Assembly: GCA_039720395.1 (NCBI GenBank)
Contig: CM077826.1
Location: 27,732,430 to 27,796,429 of the forward strand
Direction: 5' to 3'
Source: Liquidambar formosana
Lineage: Eukaryota; Streptophyta; Magnoliopsida; Saxifragales; Altingiaceae
Length of the DNA stretch: 64,000 nucleotides
The position numbers were made by a program, and so were the translations under genes. Shown piece by piece: positions 11,690 through 23,621 of the stretch. Under the pieces are notes generated by a model, which saw only the letters and a program-made list of their open reading frames with translations, had not been told where the DNA came from and did no database searches. How positions within the stretch are numbered: position 1 is the stretch's first letter; the number at the start of each line of letters is the position of its first letter.

Positions 11690-14598
11690 TGTAGACACCC
11701 CATTTTCACCCCCCATAAGTTTATGATAGCATTTGGTTAGGTTTAGAAGCATTTAGAAGTCTCTAAGCCTTAAAGGACATTTTTGCCCTTTTAAGTTTAT
11801 GAGAATGGTTCATTGTTGCATGCATGTTTTTGTCTCATTGTTGAGTCTCATATTTGCATTTAGTTTTTAGGATCATCTAGGATATGTATGTCAAATTTGG
11901 TTCAATTCCAGATAGGTTTGGATAGGTAATTAGAACTTTTGCGACTTGAAGGGCAATTTCGTCTTTTACTTCGTATATTTTCCAATTGACCCCGAAACTT
12001 GTTTCGGATTGTTCCATTAATCTTAAAATGATGAAATGAGCCTAATTAGAGTGCCTAATTTAATTATTGAATAGGTTTTGGATTGATTCACCATATTACC
12101 CTATGGTTAATTGACCTTTTTTTTGGTTAACCTGGCTGATTAAAACCCAGCCACTTGACCATGATTAGGGATTTTTAGTCCAAGAATATTCTAAACTTAT
12201 TCTACATTGAATCCTTGAAATTTTGGCTTTTGAATCACTTAAATCGGAGTTAATTTAAAGAATATATGTCCATTTGAAGTTAGGAGTCCGAAATGAGCTA
12301 GAAATCCTTAAAAACATGGAAACTTGAGTTTACTCTTGGGTAACCAGGTTGGCCCAATTGGTCTAACCAGTTCACCCAACCAGTCCAACCAGTTGGCCTA
12401 ACCAGTCACCTGACCACTTTGCTTTTGTTTGTCCTATTTTGTAGTTTTGACGATTTTGGACTCTTTTACTCCGAATTTTCTCATTCCAAAAGTGTTTTAA
12501 CTATTGGGATGTGATTTTGAGTTGTCCAACATTTAGGGGATTTAATAATAGCTTTAGATTAGTTTTATGGTGAATTAATCTCAACCATTGGTTTATATGG
12601 TTGGTTGGCTATAAATGAAGGCTCATTCATAAGCATAAGGGACTTTTGATACATTATATTCATAAGAGCGCTAGGGAGAATTAATTTGCACACACCCATA
12701 TCACTTAGAGAGAGCATCCTATTGCATATTTTAAGGAGCAACTAGAAAGCAATCAAGTTCAAAGAGAAGGAAGAATGCAGCGAAAACCTTTGCTTTGTTG
12801 TAAGTCCTCCTTATCCTTATTCTCCTTCTTATATAGTTCCTTCTTCTTCTATTCTATTCTCTGCATAATCATGGCTTAGTATTGAATTAAGAATCATATA
12901 TGCTCTATATTTTAGAGTGCATATGATTTGTATGATGTGAAAAGCATGCTAATGGAGTAGGATTGTGAATTGTTTGTTGGTAGGATAGTTTTCTCTCTTT
13001 AGGATAGGGGGTATGCTTACCTAAAAAATTAGTTGATGTGTTTGGTCCTTTTTCTCTTCATAGTTCAATTATATGTATGATTTAAGTATCTTTTGTATAG
13101 AACACTTGCTGTGTAAGCTTCATCTTCATAGGTGTATGGATGATTATTTTTTAGAGGATACTTATCGTCCTTATAAGGCAAAGTTGTGTATAGGTGCTTT
13201 CTGGAATGTGTTTAAGTACACCATGAGTTTCTTGGCATTCTTAGGTATATATTTTACATAGGATATGTGAAGAAATCATTCTTGCTGGAAGTGATTTCTA
13301 CGTAAAGTTATCTCAGGATAGTTTTACTTAAGAAAACTCACCATAAGGATGATTATTTCACATTCTTACATAAAGTACTTATCTAAGCCATCATGTTATA
13401 TTTTATTTTCATGTTATGGATTGTTATATGATATTTTTATCATGATAATTCATATTTGGCATGTTTTTTTTTATTATTTTATTATTTTTATAGTTTTATG
13501 CATGTTAGGGTGTTTAGGGCATATAGAAGCATATTAGGGTTTTATTTTCCTTTTGATTTTTGTTCTTTGCATGAGTATTAGGTCATTGTAAGCATGATAA
13601 GTATTCAGTCTAGATTTGATTTGGGTCTTCTAATGATGATTTGGATATGATATTGGTTGTTTTGAACATGATAATTGCCCTATAGCATACATAGGGTGAT
13701 CAATTGATGATTTCTCATTGTTTTGAGATAATTGGCATATGGTAAGTGGTTCATGGTGAGTTCTATTATGAATTGTTCTCTTCTCTCCCTTGGGTTATTC
13801 TTTTTACTTTGAATTATAACTCCTAAGTTTCCTACTTTTCTAAAACTTCTTATCGCATAAGAGTTCTATTTCTTCTCAAATTCCTTTTCTTGGAAGCTTT
13901 TCTCTTTTTAAACTCTTCTTTTCCTTTTTTTTTAATGGAAACTTAGGGTTTATAGTTCATGAAGGGAGTAATCCATTCTTAATCGAACTACGTGGACTTT
14001 GATCCTTACATCTTTGCATGTGGGGTATGTAGGTGCTCATTTAATATTTAAGTCCGCTCTAGGATACAAAGTATCCTAGGTTTTCTTTTCTTTTCCTTTT
14101 TTCTAATTTTTTCTCTTTCTCTCTACTACTTTCCATATCTCTCTTATTTGTTTATGGATGTTTATGATGCTTTGTGGATGTTTATGATGTTTTATGGATG
14201 TTTATGGATGAATGTGGATGGTTTATGGTTAATTCTTTGCATATGCATGGTGACTAATTAGGAAATGATTGAAATAGCTCATATAAATTAATAGACCCAT
14301 TTTGAGGCGATGTGGGTGCTTATAGGATGTTTCCTAGAACCTTCCTACATCGTTACTTAGTCTTTGAATACTCTCTTGTTTTAGTTAAGACTTGCTTTTC
14401 CTTTATCGGAGTCATGTATTTGGTTTTCAAAGGTTTCCTTTAAAAACTGTTTTTATGATTTTCCTTTTTTCCTTAAAAAATGAGGTAGCGACTCCTTGTT
14501 CGTTTTTTTTTGTGAACCTTTAAAAAACAGATTTTTATTTATTTAAATCTCTACACATCTTTCTAAAGAAGGGTTCCGATCAAAACCCATGGTTCACA
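11690..14598 (+). repeat. Long LTR (2.9 kb), 3' LTR of the second gypsy-type element
   Basis: Begins TGTAGACACCCCATTTTCAC and ends GGTTCACA. A TATA box candidate is at 12610-12616 (TATAAAT). It is the same family as the inverted LTR at 25591-28665, with shared starts, ends and interior: a TAGCGACTCCTTG motif here at 14483 matches GAGTCGCCACC at 25706 in the other copy. The 5' flank is internal sequence with a polypurine-like tract, so this is a 3' LTR. No coding potential is seen. Confidence 0.75.
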
Positions 14599-15013
14599 GA
14601 TGGAAGTTTGTGTGTTTTTTGGTGAGTTAGTCTCGATTGTGTATTTTCCCTTGCATTATGGAAGAAAAAGAATTGGTTGGAAGAGGAGACGTTGGGGAAG
14701 GAGAGAGATGGAGAGAGACACTTTGAATTTTGAATGCCATGTCTAGTGTTTGCTTTTATGGTTACTTAAGAATGCACACATGGTGCAGCAAAAAAGAAAA
14801 GGAAAAAGAAAAAAAAAAAACAAAGGAAGGAAAAAGGAGGGTGTGGACACTGTCACACAATTACTATTCTCCTACAGTGATCGATCATAATCCTAGGGTT
14901 ATAATATAAGGAAAATACGCTTGCTCGAATGCCTCTTTAGTTCGTGACAAAGTCAAGTTGATGCATACAATATGCGAAGAAAAGACCCCCTATTTTGATA
15001 TATGTTTTGGTCA
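14599..15013. other. Intergenic, no gene seen
   Basis: Flanking DNA to the right of the long LTR. It contains a purine-rich A/G tract at 14790-14840 and nothing recognisable as coding. Confidence 0.5.
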
Positions 15014-15015
15014 TA

Positions 15016-15295
15016 CTCCCTCCATTTCTAATTGACTATCCCTTTTGAAAAAAAAAAACACGTTTTTTTAGGAAACCCTGTTAAATTCTTCCACATCAAT
15101 ATACATGTTTTGATATTCCAATTTGTCCCTCGAGTGTAGAAAACATTGGAAAAAATAGAATACCATTTTAAGGATATTCTAAGGAATGAAATAAAAAGAA
15201 TCATTGACTTTTAGAATGTGATAATAATTTTGAAACATCTCAAAAAAAAAAAAATGAAAAAAAGAAGGAGGCCAATAATTTAGAAATGAAGGGAG
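15016..15295. mobile_element. Stowaway-like MITE
   Basis: Terminal inverted repeats are CTCCCTCCATTTCTAAT on the left and the complement of ATTTAGAAATGAAGGGAG on the right, flanked by TA on both sides (15014-15015 and 15296-15297). The length of about 280 bp, TA target and CTCCCTCC terminus fit Tc1/mariner-derived MITEs. A reverse-oriented relative is at 43406-43664. Confidence 0.75.
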
Positions 15296-15297
15296 TA

Positions 15298-16179
15298 TTT
15301 TTTATAAATTTTATTTGTTTGAAGAAGCTTAATTAATTTTTTGCCTAATAATATTTGTTTTTTGAAAGTAAATTTAAATGATGGTATACACTATACAGTT
15401 TTATCTTAGGTTTTGGTTGGGCTAAGAGAATTGACATTAGATTTATTTTATTTTATTTTATTGAAATAATCAATAAAATATTAAAATCTATTCTTAGTCC
15501 CTTCTACTTCTACTAACTATAATAAAAGAAAAGGTTTTCCTTCTATAGTACTTTGGTTTGGTTCAACCACAAAACAACAAAAAACAAAAAAGTGTGCTCA
15601 TCATTTTTTTCTAAAACACCTTCTTTAGACTGAATAAATAGTTTTAAGTGGTCTACCCACGTCCCACGTTACCCCAGCCCACACACCTTTTGACAGCTTA
15701 GATATCTTCTCCTTCCTTCTTCACAAACCCAAACACCCCTCACACACAAAGCCACTATAAATCTATAATAATAATAATCTACTTCTATCTATTAGCTAAC
15801 ATGTTACAAATGGGTTGTAAATTTTCTGACCTGTCGTTAAACCATAGGTATTGAAAACCAGTGGATTAATTAAATTTTTTAGCAGTTTATTACTAGCGGT
15901 TTAAGCAGTTTGAGCAAATTATGCCATTTCTAATTAAGCATTTTTCTAATACATTAGGCCTTAACTGATTATAGTTATAAATAAATCTAAAAAAATTTAA
16001 TCCTAAAAGGTGATTATGTAAAGTTTGATATACACTCACAAAATATTTTAATGAAAAAGATGTAAATTATTACGTTATGACAAAAACTTCATGCTCAATA
16101 TTGTTGGTGAAATTGGAGATAGTTATTGTTAGTCGATAATATTCTATTTACTATTTAGTCATCAATAATTGTTATAAGA

Positions 16180-16222
<43 letters not shown>

Positions 16223-16440
16223 TTATTAAAGGCGGGTTCAGTGGTGGATCCAGGAATTTATGCTAGTAGGGGCGACTCTGTTTGGATGTTATTTATTTAT
16301 TTATTATTTATTTTGCTTTCTAACTCAGTAAATTAAATAATCATTTGAAGTAACCTTCTACTATTTTTTTCTAATATACAATAAAAATGAACAAGAATAA
16401 AGAAAATTTTTTGAACTTAATAATTAATATAAAAACTTAA
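15298..16440. other. AT-rich intergenic DNA with an (AT)n microsatellite
   Basis: No gene is seen. A dinucleotide (AT)n tract occupies 16182-16220. Short AT-rich direct repeats are scattered. Confidence 0.5.
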
Positions 16441-16980
16441 ATATTCATTGACAATATTTCTTTTCTTTTCTTTTTCTTTTTCTTTCTTTCTTTTTCTTTT
16501 TCTTTTTTTTATTTTTTTATTTTATTTTTTTGATGAAGCAATGTATGTATTAAACCAAAAAGGGGCATAGTCCAAGTACATGAGACATATATAGCACTAA
16601 CCGAGAGCCCTAGCTAAAACTTTAGGGACTCCACTAAAGAAATAAAAGAAAACCTACTAGTATTAGTGTACCTAACAACAAAACTATCAAAAAGAGTTTT
16701 TACAAAAGACGACTTGGGGTCAAAATCGACTGTTTTCACCCCATCAAAAGTTCTTACATTCCTACTTTAGAATTGTCCCTAACGAGTCTTCATGTTTTAA
16801 AAGCGCTGAATGATAATCTCATTATCAATGCTATCAAAAATATCCTTTTCAAAATTTACAACCAAACTATTATTCATCCATTCATCTCTCATTCGGTTTA
16901 TGTAATCGACTCTTCATAATCTTCATAGCAGAAAACACTCCCTCCACTGTAGCAGTCTCAATAGGTAGGATCAATGTTAA
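16440..16980 (-). mobile_element. LINE 3' end, antisense (tentative)
   Basis: A T/C-rich tract at about 16460-16530 is followed by sequence whose complement ends in TTGGTTTAATACATACATTG and contains ACTATGCCCC. That is the usual 3' end of plant L1 elements before poly(A). Upstream coding domains are not seen. The low-complexity tract limits certainty. Confidence 0.45.
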
Positions 16981-18290
16981 TGTTACAAGCAAGTACACTA
17001 ATGGATATACTATGTCTTTCTTAGTTTGAACAATTTGTAGAACACCAGTTTACAACAAGGAGTTAACGGACGGTTTTGAGACTTGAGTAACATATGTCAA
17101 ATAAATGGGTCAGAACTACTTATATAAAGGGAAAAAAAAGGAAAGAGAAAGGAGTAAGGGGGTACAACTATAAAATCAGAGGGGTAAAAAACAAATTAGA
17201 AGAGTCATGTTTAGAAATACGAAGATATATGTATAGTAAAAAAAATATATATTTTGAATGGGTAAGGGAGGCAAGGTGAAGGGCATTAAGTGGCCCCTCT
17301 AGCACCTCCTCCCTCAGCCCTGGGTGGCTTGGTTTATTGGCAGTATAAGAAAGTTCAATCCACTAACCAAACCAAACTACTAATTTTATTATTCAATCTG
17401 TCCAAATCGCACCGCCTAATCTCTCAAATTGCTTGGGTTGGTGCGAAATGGAGTAGATTGGTTTGGTTTGGTAGATTGGACATTTTCTTGCACATCCCTA
17501 TTTTGTATTCATAGCTCTTCTCTCTCTTCTTGATTCTGTCCTTTTGTGTACCTCCACCAATGTTTAATTGGGCTCTGTTTCCTTTCTATATGAACCAAAC
17601 GCAGGTGCTCCTATGCCTTTCTACTTTTTTGTGATTGGAGCGATAGATCTTCGGAATCTACTGGATGTATCATGGTACGTATATTTCTAAGCTATGGTAT
17701 TTAGCTTTACTTATTGAACTCATTAGAGCTACGTGTAACGAAGAAGCCCAATAATGTGTTTTTTTTTATCAAGGTTGTGTTATCCTACTCCCACCAAGGT
17801 TGTATTATCCTACCCCCACCAACTACTACTATTATTATACATGCAATTTTAGAGGCCTAAGCTTTAATAGATTTGGATTATGTTTCATGCTATCTCATAT
17901 TTGAATCATGTTGATAAATGTAATCAGATTTTTAACCATTGGGGTGGGGAAAATAAATTTTTATTTTTTTCTTTTCTTTGACAGGGAAGAGAAAAATTGT
18001 AAACAGAAAATTAGGCAAAAAAATGTTTTAGGGAATAAAAGATTGAGTGGTAAATTCTTCATGCTTGTGCTTGTTCAAAGTTGGTTTATGAATTGTATTG
18101 TAAAAAAATGTTTGGCGTTCGCAAAATAAATTTGAAATTTATAGAGCTATGTTTTGTTGAACCTTCACATTTTGCTATTTTTTTAAGTTCATTTTGATCA
18201 GGTGGAGATCAATTTGGAGAAACTAGATGTCGTTTGTGTTATGAGTTATTTGCATGTACCATTAACTATTCGTTCAAATATTCGTGATGG
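16981..18290. other. Intergenic, no gene seen
   Basis: Short open frames near 17094-17514 and 17908-18129 have no family motifs and biased low-complexity composition. I see no supported gene here. Confidence 0.45.
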
Positions 18291-18299
18291 AGGTGGGAT

Positions 18300-18345
18300 A
18301 ATGGGTAGGAGTAGGATAGGTTTTGGATTCAAAGCCCTCAAAAAA
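18300..18345 (+). repeat. Fragment of a tRNA-derived SINE family
   Basis: GGGTAGGAGTAGGATAGGTT near 18304 also occurs near 61968 in a better preserved SINE that has a clean box B. Here box B is degenerate (TTGGATTCAAAGCCC). Only a short segment remains. Confidence 0.45.
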
Positions 18346-18381
18346 ATTTCTCATTAAAATGCTACAGTACTAAGAAAACCT

Positions 18382-19050
18382 AGGGGTGTTAGTGGTTTAG
18401 GTTAAAATCGAGAACCAAACCAAACCAAACCAAATCGATTGGTTTGGTTTGGTTTTTTTGTCATTAGGTTTGGTTTTGGTTCTAATTTTAGAAAACCGAA
18501 CTAAATTGGTTTTGGTTTTGGTTTTCATGTTTAAAAAACCAAACCAAACCGAAAAACCAAAAAAACCGAAAAATATATAATATATATATAATTTTATATA
18601 TTATATATCACACTTTAGTTTGTAAATTTCCTATCAAACTTTAGTTTGTTTTTCCTTTTTTAGATTAGCATATATTAAACTAGCTATTAATGTTGTGTGA
18701 GATATTGGATGTATTAGATTGGAGATTTGAACTTGGATTTATAATGTCAATATGTTTCCATTTTGATACAATGTTTAATGTTTTTTTTAGTTGCTAATGT
18801 AATGCTTTTATTAAAAACGTTTTTATTTGGAGTTTAGTATGTCATTTTTTTCATTTTCAATTATTTGTTGTCGCTTGATAAGTTAAAACCGAAACTGAAC
18901 CGAACCGAACCAGACCAAAATTTTTTTGTTTAGTTTTTTTTTTTTATAGTATGGTTTGGTTTTGGTTTGGTAAGAATAAAACCGAAATATAATGATTTTG
19001 GTTTGAAATCTACCCTAAAACCGAACCAAACAAAACCACTAACACCGCTA
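18382..19050. repeat. Foldback element rich in AACCAAACC / GGTTTGGTT
   Basis: Ends are inverted copies: GGGGTGTTAGTGGTTTAGGT at the left and the complement of AACAAAACCACTAACACCGC at the right. Between them are repeated AACCAAACC and GGTTTGGTTT tracts that can pair with each other, plus an AT-rich centre (18570-18880). The form fits a non-autonomous DNA transposon, perhaps hAT-like. No clear target duplication could be assigned. Confidence 0.55.
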
Positions 19051-19607
19051 AAAAAACCACAAGATAACATATACACACTACATGAGCATGAGATGAACTC
19101 CTACGAAAAAAAGGTTAAAAATTCTCACACCATCGCACGGGTACTCTCCCTTAGTACCTCCTAAACATCAATAAATTGGGGGCGCGGGGGGAAGGGGTGG
19201 TTTGTTTTTCATTCCCATTGTTCTTAGTCCCTTTGCGTCTGACCTCTCGTTGCAGCTCAGCGCTAGCCCCTCGAAGACTCGATCTCTTATTCTGTAAGTT
19301 ACATCGCTGACCCTCGTCGACCGCCAACTGTCGTTGAACCACTTTCACCTCTCATACTCCTTTTTCCTTCGCCGTGCTAACCTATTACCTATAGATAAGG
19401 AATAACATGAAGGTCTTTGCAATCATGGAGGAAAAAAGCGAAACTTCAAGCTAGGAAAGAAGCTACAAGAAGACAAACTATGATAATTCGAATGATAATC
19501 ATGTTTATGTCGAAGAGAGAAGCTTTAATTCTGGAGAACATCGAAGTTATGATCACAACATGAGGAACGACACCCTAAACAGTGAGGCAAAAGAAACCTA
19601 AGAACAA

Positions 19608-20436
19608 GATCGAATTAGCACCATGCTGGACTTAATCCTCTTTCACATCCTTTCCTTTTTGCCCACCAAAGACGCCAAAAAAACTGATATGTTAACACAA
19701 AGATGGCTATGTCTTTGGAAATTTGTCCCAAACCTCCTTTTTACTTACACCTCCTGGAAGTATACGAACACTTTTGTTACTTTTATTGATCAAACCCTAC
19801 CTTTCTACTAGGGTTGCTGCATTAATAAATTTTTAGTCAGTTTTTATTCCATAAAATTGCATGAGTCCCACTTTGATAGGTGGGTTCACTTTGTGAGCAG
19901 TGAGAATGTGGAAGAGCTTTGTCTAGTTTTATTAAGTGGATATGGACGTGGATATGGTCATTACGTATTGCCTTAACATGTATACACCAATTCATCAATG
20001 ACAACATTAAAATTAACGTGTTGTGATGTTGTGCCTAATAGGTTAATTAATTGGAAATCGCTTAAGAGTTTATTGATTGGGTATGCGAATTTGAGTGCGG
20101 ATGTGATGCAAAAGATATTAATAGGGTCTCCACTATTGGAATTATTGGATTTGGGTGGATGTTGTAGCTTCAATCGATTGGAGATTGTTTCAGCAAGTTT
20201 AAGAAAATTGGTGGTAAAAGAGTATTGGGATTCTACTAGCAAAGATGATGACTTTGCGCTAGAAATTTGTGCCCCTAATCTTCAATCACTGGGCATATTA
20301 GGGTGTATAGTCTTGAGGAGGCTAAGGCTAACGAATATACAATCTTTGGTTGATTGTAACTTGAATTTTTGGCTATGTACTGATATTCAAAACAGAGACG
20401 AAGATTATGAAGTGCATCAAAATGTGTTAAGAGAAC
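19608..20436 (+). pseudogene. F-box/LRR/FBD gene relic, 5' part
   Basis: One frame reads DRISTMLDLILFHILSFLP from 19608, then KDAKKTDMLTQRWLCLW, the F-box of the plant F-box/LRR/FBD family (SCF ubiquitin-ligase adaptors). The same frame continues through DRWVHFVSSENVEELCL and then, from 19998, TTLKLTCCDVVP and several leucine-rich stretches up to VHQNVLRE. Stops interrupt it at 19809-19811 (TAG) and 19974-19976 (TAA). A Ty1/copia element begins at 20437 within the reading frame. The rest of the gene resumes at 29384. Family identity is secure; function is lost. Confidence 0.85.
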
Positions 20437-21260
20437 TGTAAATTCCATGTTTTTTATGTTGTCAAATTCCATGCCAAAGTGTGGTTGAGTCTTGGGTTGA
20501 TTGAAGACATGTGAAGCTACAAAGGTGTGTTAAATTTCAAGTGTGTAAAGTTACGCGGCTCATACTCATTCGTAGGGAAGGTAAGTGACTTTAGTTGCCC
20601 TATACCTTATGTGGAAAATTGTTTTTAAACATCTCTTTGTTTTTCAAGAATGTTTAGAAAATATTTTTACAAAGTTTTTAAGGTTTTAATGCAAGTCTGG
20701 GCAACCTGATCGATCGGGGTTGAGGGCCGATCAATCGGTGCTATTTTACAAATGGGCTTTTGCTACTGCCTACCCCAATCGATCGGGCTTGAACTCAGAT
20801 CGATTAGGCTTCGTAAAAATATGTTTTTCAACTTATTAAAACCTTCCTATTTGATCAAAGCCATTGCGACAGAGATCAAGCTTGCGAGTTTGTGGGTTTG
20901 AGAATCACTTGAAAGAGGTCAGATGCTATCCGAAGCCGTGAAGATATGGAGATCAATCGACGGGTTATGGGAGTGAAGGCAATTACTTAATTCCATGGGG
21001 TCTGTAAGTATTGTGTCTTGTACTCATTGCTTTCTTAGTGGATTTGCTTCAATTAGACGAGGTCTCGTGGTTTTTCCCTGCTAGGGTTTTCCATGTAAAA
21101 ATTCTCTTGTGATATTTTTACTGCTTTATGGTTTGATTATTGTGTAATTGATTGATAGATTTTAGGGTTTGAATTGATTGGATAAAATTGGGTAAAATAA
21201 ATTAAAATTCCTATTCAACCCTACTTCTAGTTATTATAGATTGGTATTACCGGAATTTCA
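20437..21260 (+). repeat. 5' LTR of the copia element
   Basis: Begins TGTAAATTCCATG and ends AATTTCA. Compared with the 3' LTR it lacks about 220 bp between GATCA (near 20860) and GCCATTGCGAC. The missing part, seen in the 3' LTR at about 28757-28985, includes the TATA-like CTCTATATATAGAGG. The 5' LTR also holds the intact empty site ACTGC (20765-20769) for the nested solo LTR in the 3' copy. Confidence 0.85.
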
Positions 21261-21262
21261 AT

Positions 21263-21274
21263 TGGTATCAGAGC
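21263..21274 (+). promoter_or_regulatory. Primer-binding site (initiator tRNA-Met type)
   Basis: TGGTATCAGAGC lies two bases after the 5' LTR. It is the standard plant copia primer-binding site for minus-strand DNA priming. Confidence 0.85.
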
Positions 21275-21335
21275 GTAGGTTCACTCTTAAGGTTTAATTG
21301 CTTAAGTGTTGATCTTTTCATTCGATTCCGATAGT

Positions 21336-23621
21336 ATGGAACCTGTCAAACCTTCAATACCATATTTTAATCATAAGGATTATGGGTACTGGAAGGCTCT
21401 TATGCGAGCCTTTCTCAAATCAATAGATGAGAGAGTGTGGCTTGTTGTGATTGATGGATACAATCCACCCGTAGTGATGGTGAAAGGTACTTCCATTAAA
21501 AAGCCTAAAGATAAATAGACCAAAGAAGATTATAAAGATTTGAAATGGAATTCCAAAGGTATCAATGCTATTTTCAGTGGGATATCCCGAGATGAATTTC
21601 GATGGGTAGCTTATTGTGAGTTAGCAAAAGAGGCTTAGAATATTCTTGAAAAAACTCATGGAGGAACATTATCTGTGAGAAACACTAAAATTCAAATGTT
21701 TACTGCCTTGTATAAACAAGAGATTATGAAAGAAGATGAAGTGTTTGATGAGTTTAATGCTAGATTAAGTGATATTGTCAATTCTAGGTTTTCCTTTGGT
21801 AATATTATGTCTGATACTACAATCAATAGGAAAATTCTTAGATCTTTGCCTATTAGGTTTCTTCCTAAGATCACTTCCAATGAAGATAATAGAAATCTTG
21901 ATATAATGAAAAAAGGAAGACTTGGTTGGTGAAATTCAGAATTATGAGATGAAGTCTTGCAAGCCCAAGAAAGAACCTAAGAATACAGGGATTGTCTTGA
22001 GTACTGTGAATGAGAAGTCTAGCAGACATGATTCTATGACTAACTCTGAATTTGATATTTCTGAGGAGGACATTGCTTAGTTTGTTAAAAAGTTTAAGAA
22101 ATTCCTCAGAAATCCTAGAAGTAGTGTTTCCAATTCTAGAAATAGTAATGGTGCTAGCTCTAGTTGGAACAATGGATCTAACTCTATCAAAAGTAGTGGT
22201 TCTAGTTCCAATAAGGATAGGAAGGATAGAAATAGGTCTAGATCTCAGTCAAGAACTCAGGGAGAGAGACTAAATGAAATGAATAATGAGAAAGATAAAA
22301 TTCAATGTTATGAATGTCATGGTTTCGGTCATATTGATCCTGAATGTGCTAATACTAAGAAGAAACAAAGTAGTGGTTAAAAAAATGGAAAAGGGTATAA
22401 TGCTACTTTGAGTGACAGTGAGACTGAGTCTGAGTCTGAGAATTCCTTTAAAGGAGAAGAGGATAATTCTAATTTGATGGCCTTTACTTCTATTCACTAG
22501 GTTAATGGTAAAATCTAATCAAGTGTTATTGATTCTGAGAGTCAGGGGGAGTCTGAAAAAGATGAGATTAATTCTGAAAATTCTGAAAATATGATTAAAT
22601 CTAATAAAGAAGAAGAAGATCTTCAATTAGCGTATGACAAGTTGTTTGAAAAGTTTCTGAAACCAAAAAGTCTAATAAATCTCTACATTAAGGTTGAAAC
22701 TTTTGAGAAAGAGATAGAGGCTTTAAAAATGGAATTGTCTGAATCTAAAGATAATGAGAGTCAGTTGAGCACTCAGAAAGCACTTTTTGTTAATGAGGTG
22801 GTTCAACTTGAAAGGAGAAGTTTGAGTTGTCTGAGTTTATGAAGAGTCTTGAGCTGAGAGTAGTAAATATTGAGAAAGACTTAAAGACTAAGATAGGAGA
22901 TCTTGAGAAAATGTTAAAAGGTAAGGAGACCTTAGACAAGTTGTTAGGTATAGGACAGAATTCTAGTGATAGGCATGGTTTAGGTTTTGTTAGTGATAGG
23001 GTTACTCCTAGTTCATCTAAAACCATGTTTGTCAAGGCTCAAAAGTTTCAAGTTATTCAGTTTGTTATTCCTCTACTTATTGTGCCTTCAAAGCAAGTCC
23101 CTACTGGTGTCTATTGTGGTTTGAAAGGACATATTAGACCTATATGCCCAGTCCTAAGGAAAACTCAAGAGTTACTTAGGAAGATTCCACCTAGAAAGGT
23201 AGATAGTGACTTTCATAGGCAAGTAAAGAGGTCTAATGGATATGATATTCCTTACGTTTGGAATAGATCCTCTCTTAGGAGTCCTTCTGTGTGTCACCAT
23301 TGTGGTGAGGTTGGTCACATTCGACCTAATTGTTTTTATCTTAGGAATAATTCTTCTAGGGCTTCTAGATATTTTATCTTGAGTTGGGACAATGTAGGTG
23401 AGTGTTTTAGGAAGTTGTGTCATGAGGTTTCTGATTTTAGACAGATTACTTATAGAGGATTAGACACTTCTTCTTGTGATCTTATGAGAGACTCTATACG
23501 AGTTGTGAGTGTTCCTAGAGAGAGCTTCATTGCTAGGAAAGAATGGGTGAAGAAAAAAGATTTTGAATGTCTTACCCCACTTGTTAGTAATGTGCATAAG
23601 GATAGGGTAAAGGCATTGTGA
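21336..23621 (+). pseudogene. Copia gag relic with zinc knuckles and coiled coil
   Basis: Starts MEPVKPSIPYFNHKDYGYWK, the N-terminus of a copia gag of the UBN2/DUF4219 type. TAG codons interrupt it at 21516 and about 21638, and a frameshift in an A-run lies near 21910. A first CX2CX4HX4C knuckle (CYECHGFGHIDPEC) is at 22306-22347. A charged, coiled-coil-like region spans about 22590-22920. A degenerate knuckle whose first Cys is missing (VYCGLKGHIRPIC) lies near 23110. An intact knuckle (CHHCGEVGHIRPNC) is at 23292-23333. The longest open part is 22827-23621. Right after it, where protease should begin, no pol sequence follows. Confidence 0.8.

Noticed and set aside
23172..23423. Open frame opposite the copia gag
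   Set aside because: It is antisense to a frame with two zinc-knuckle modules and has no family motif of its own.
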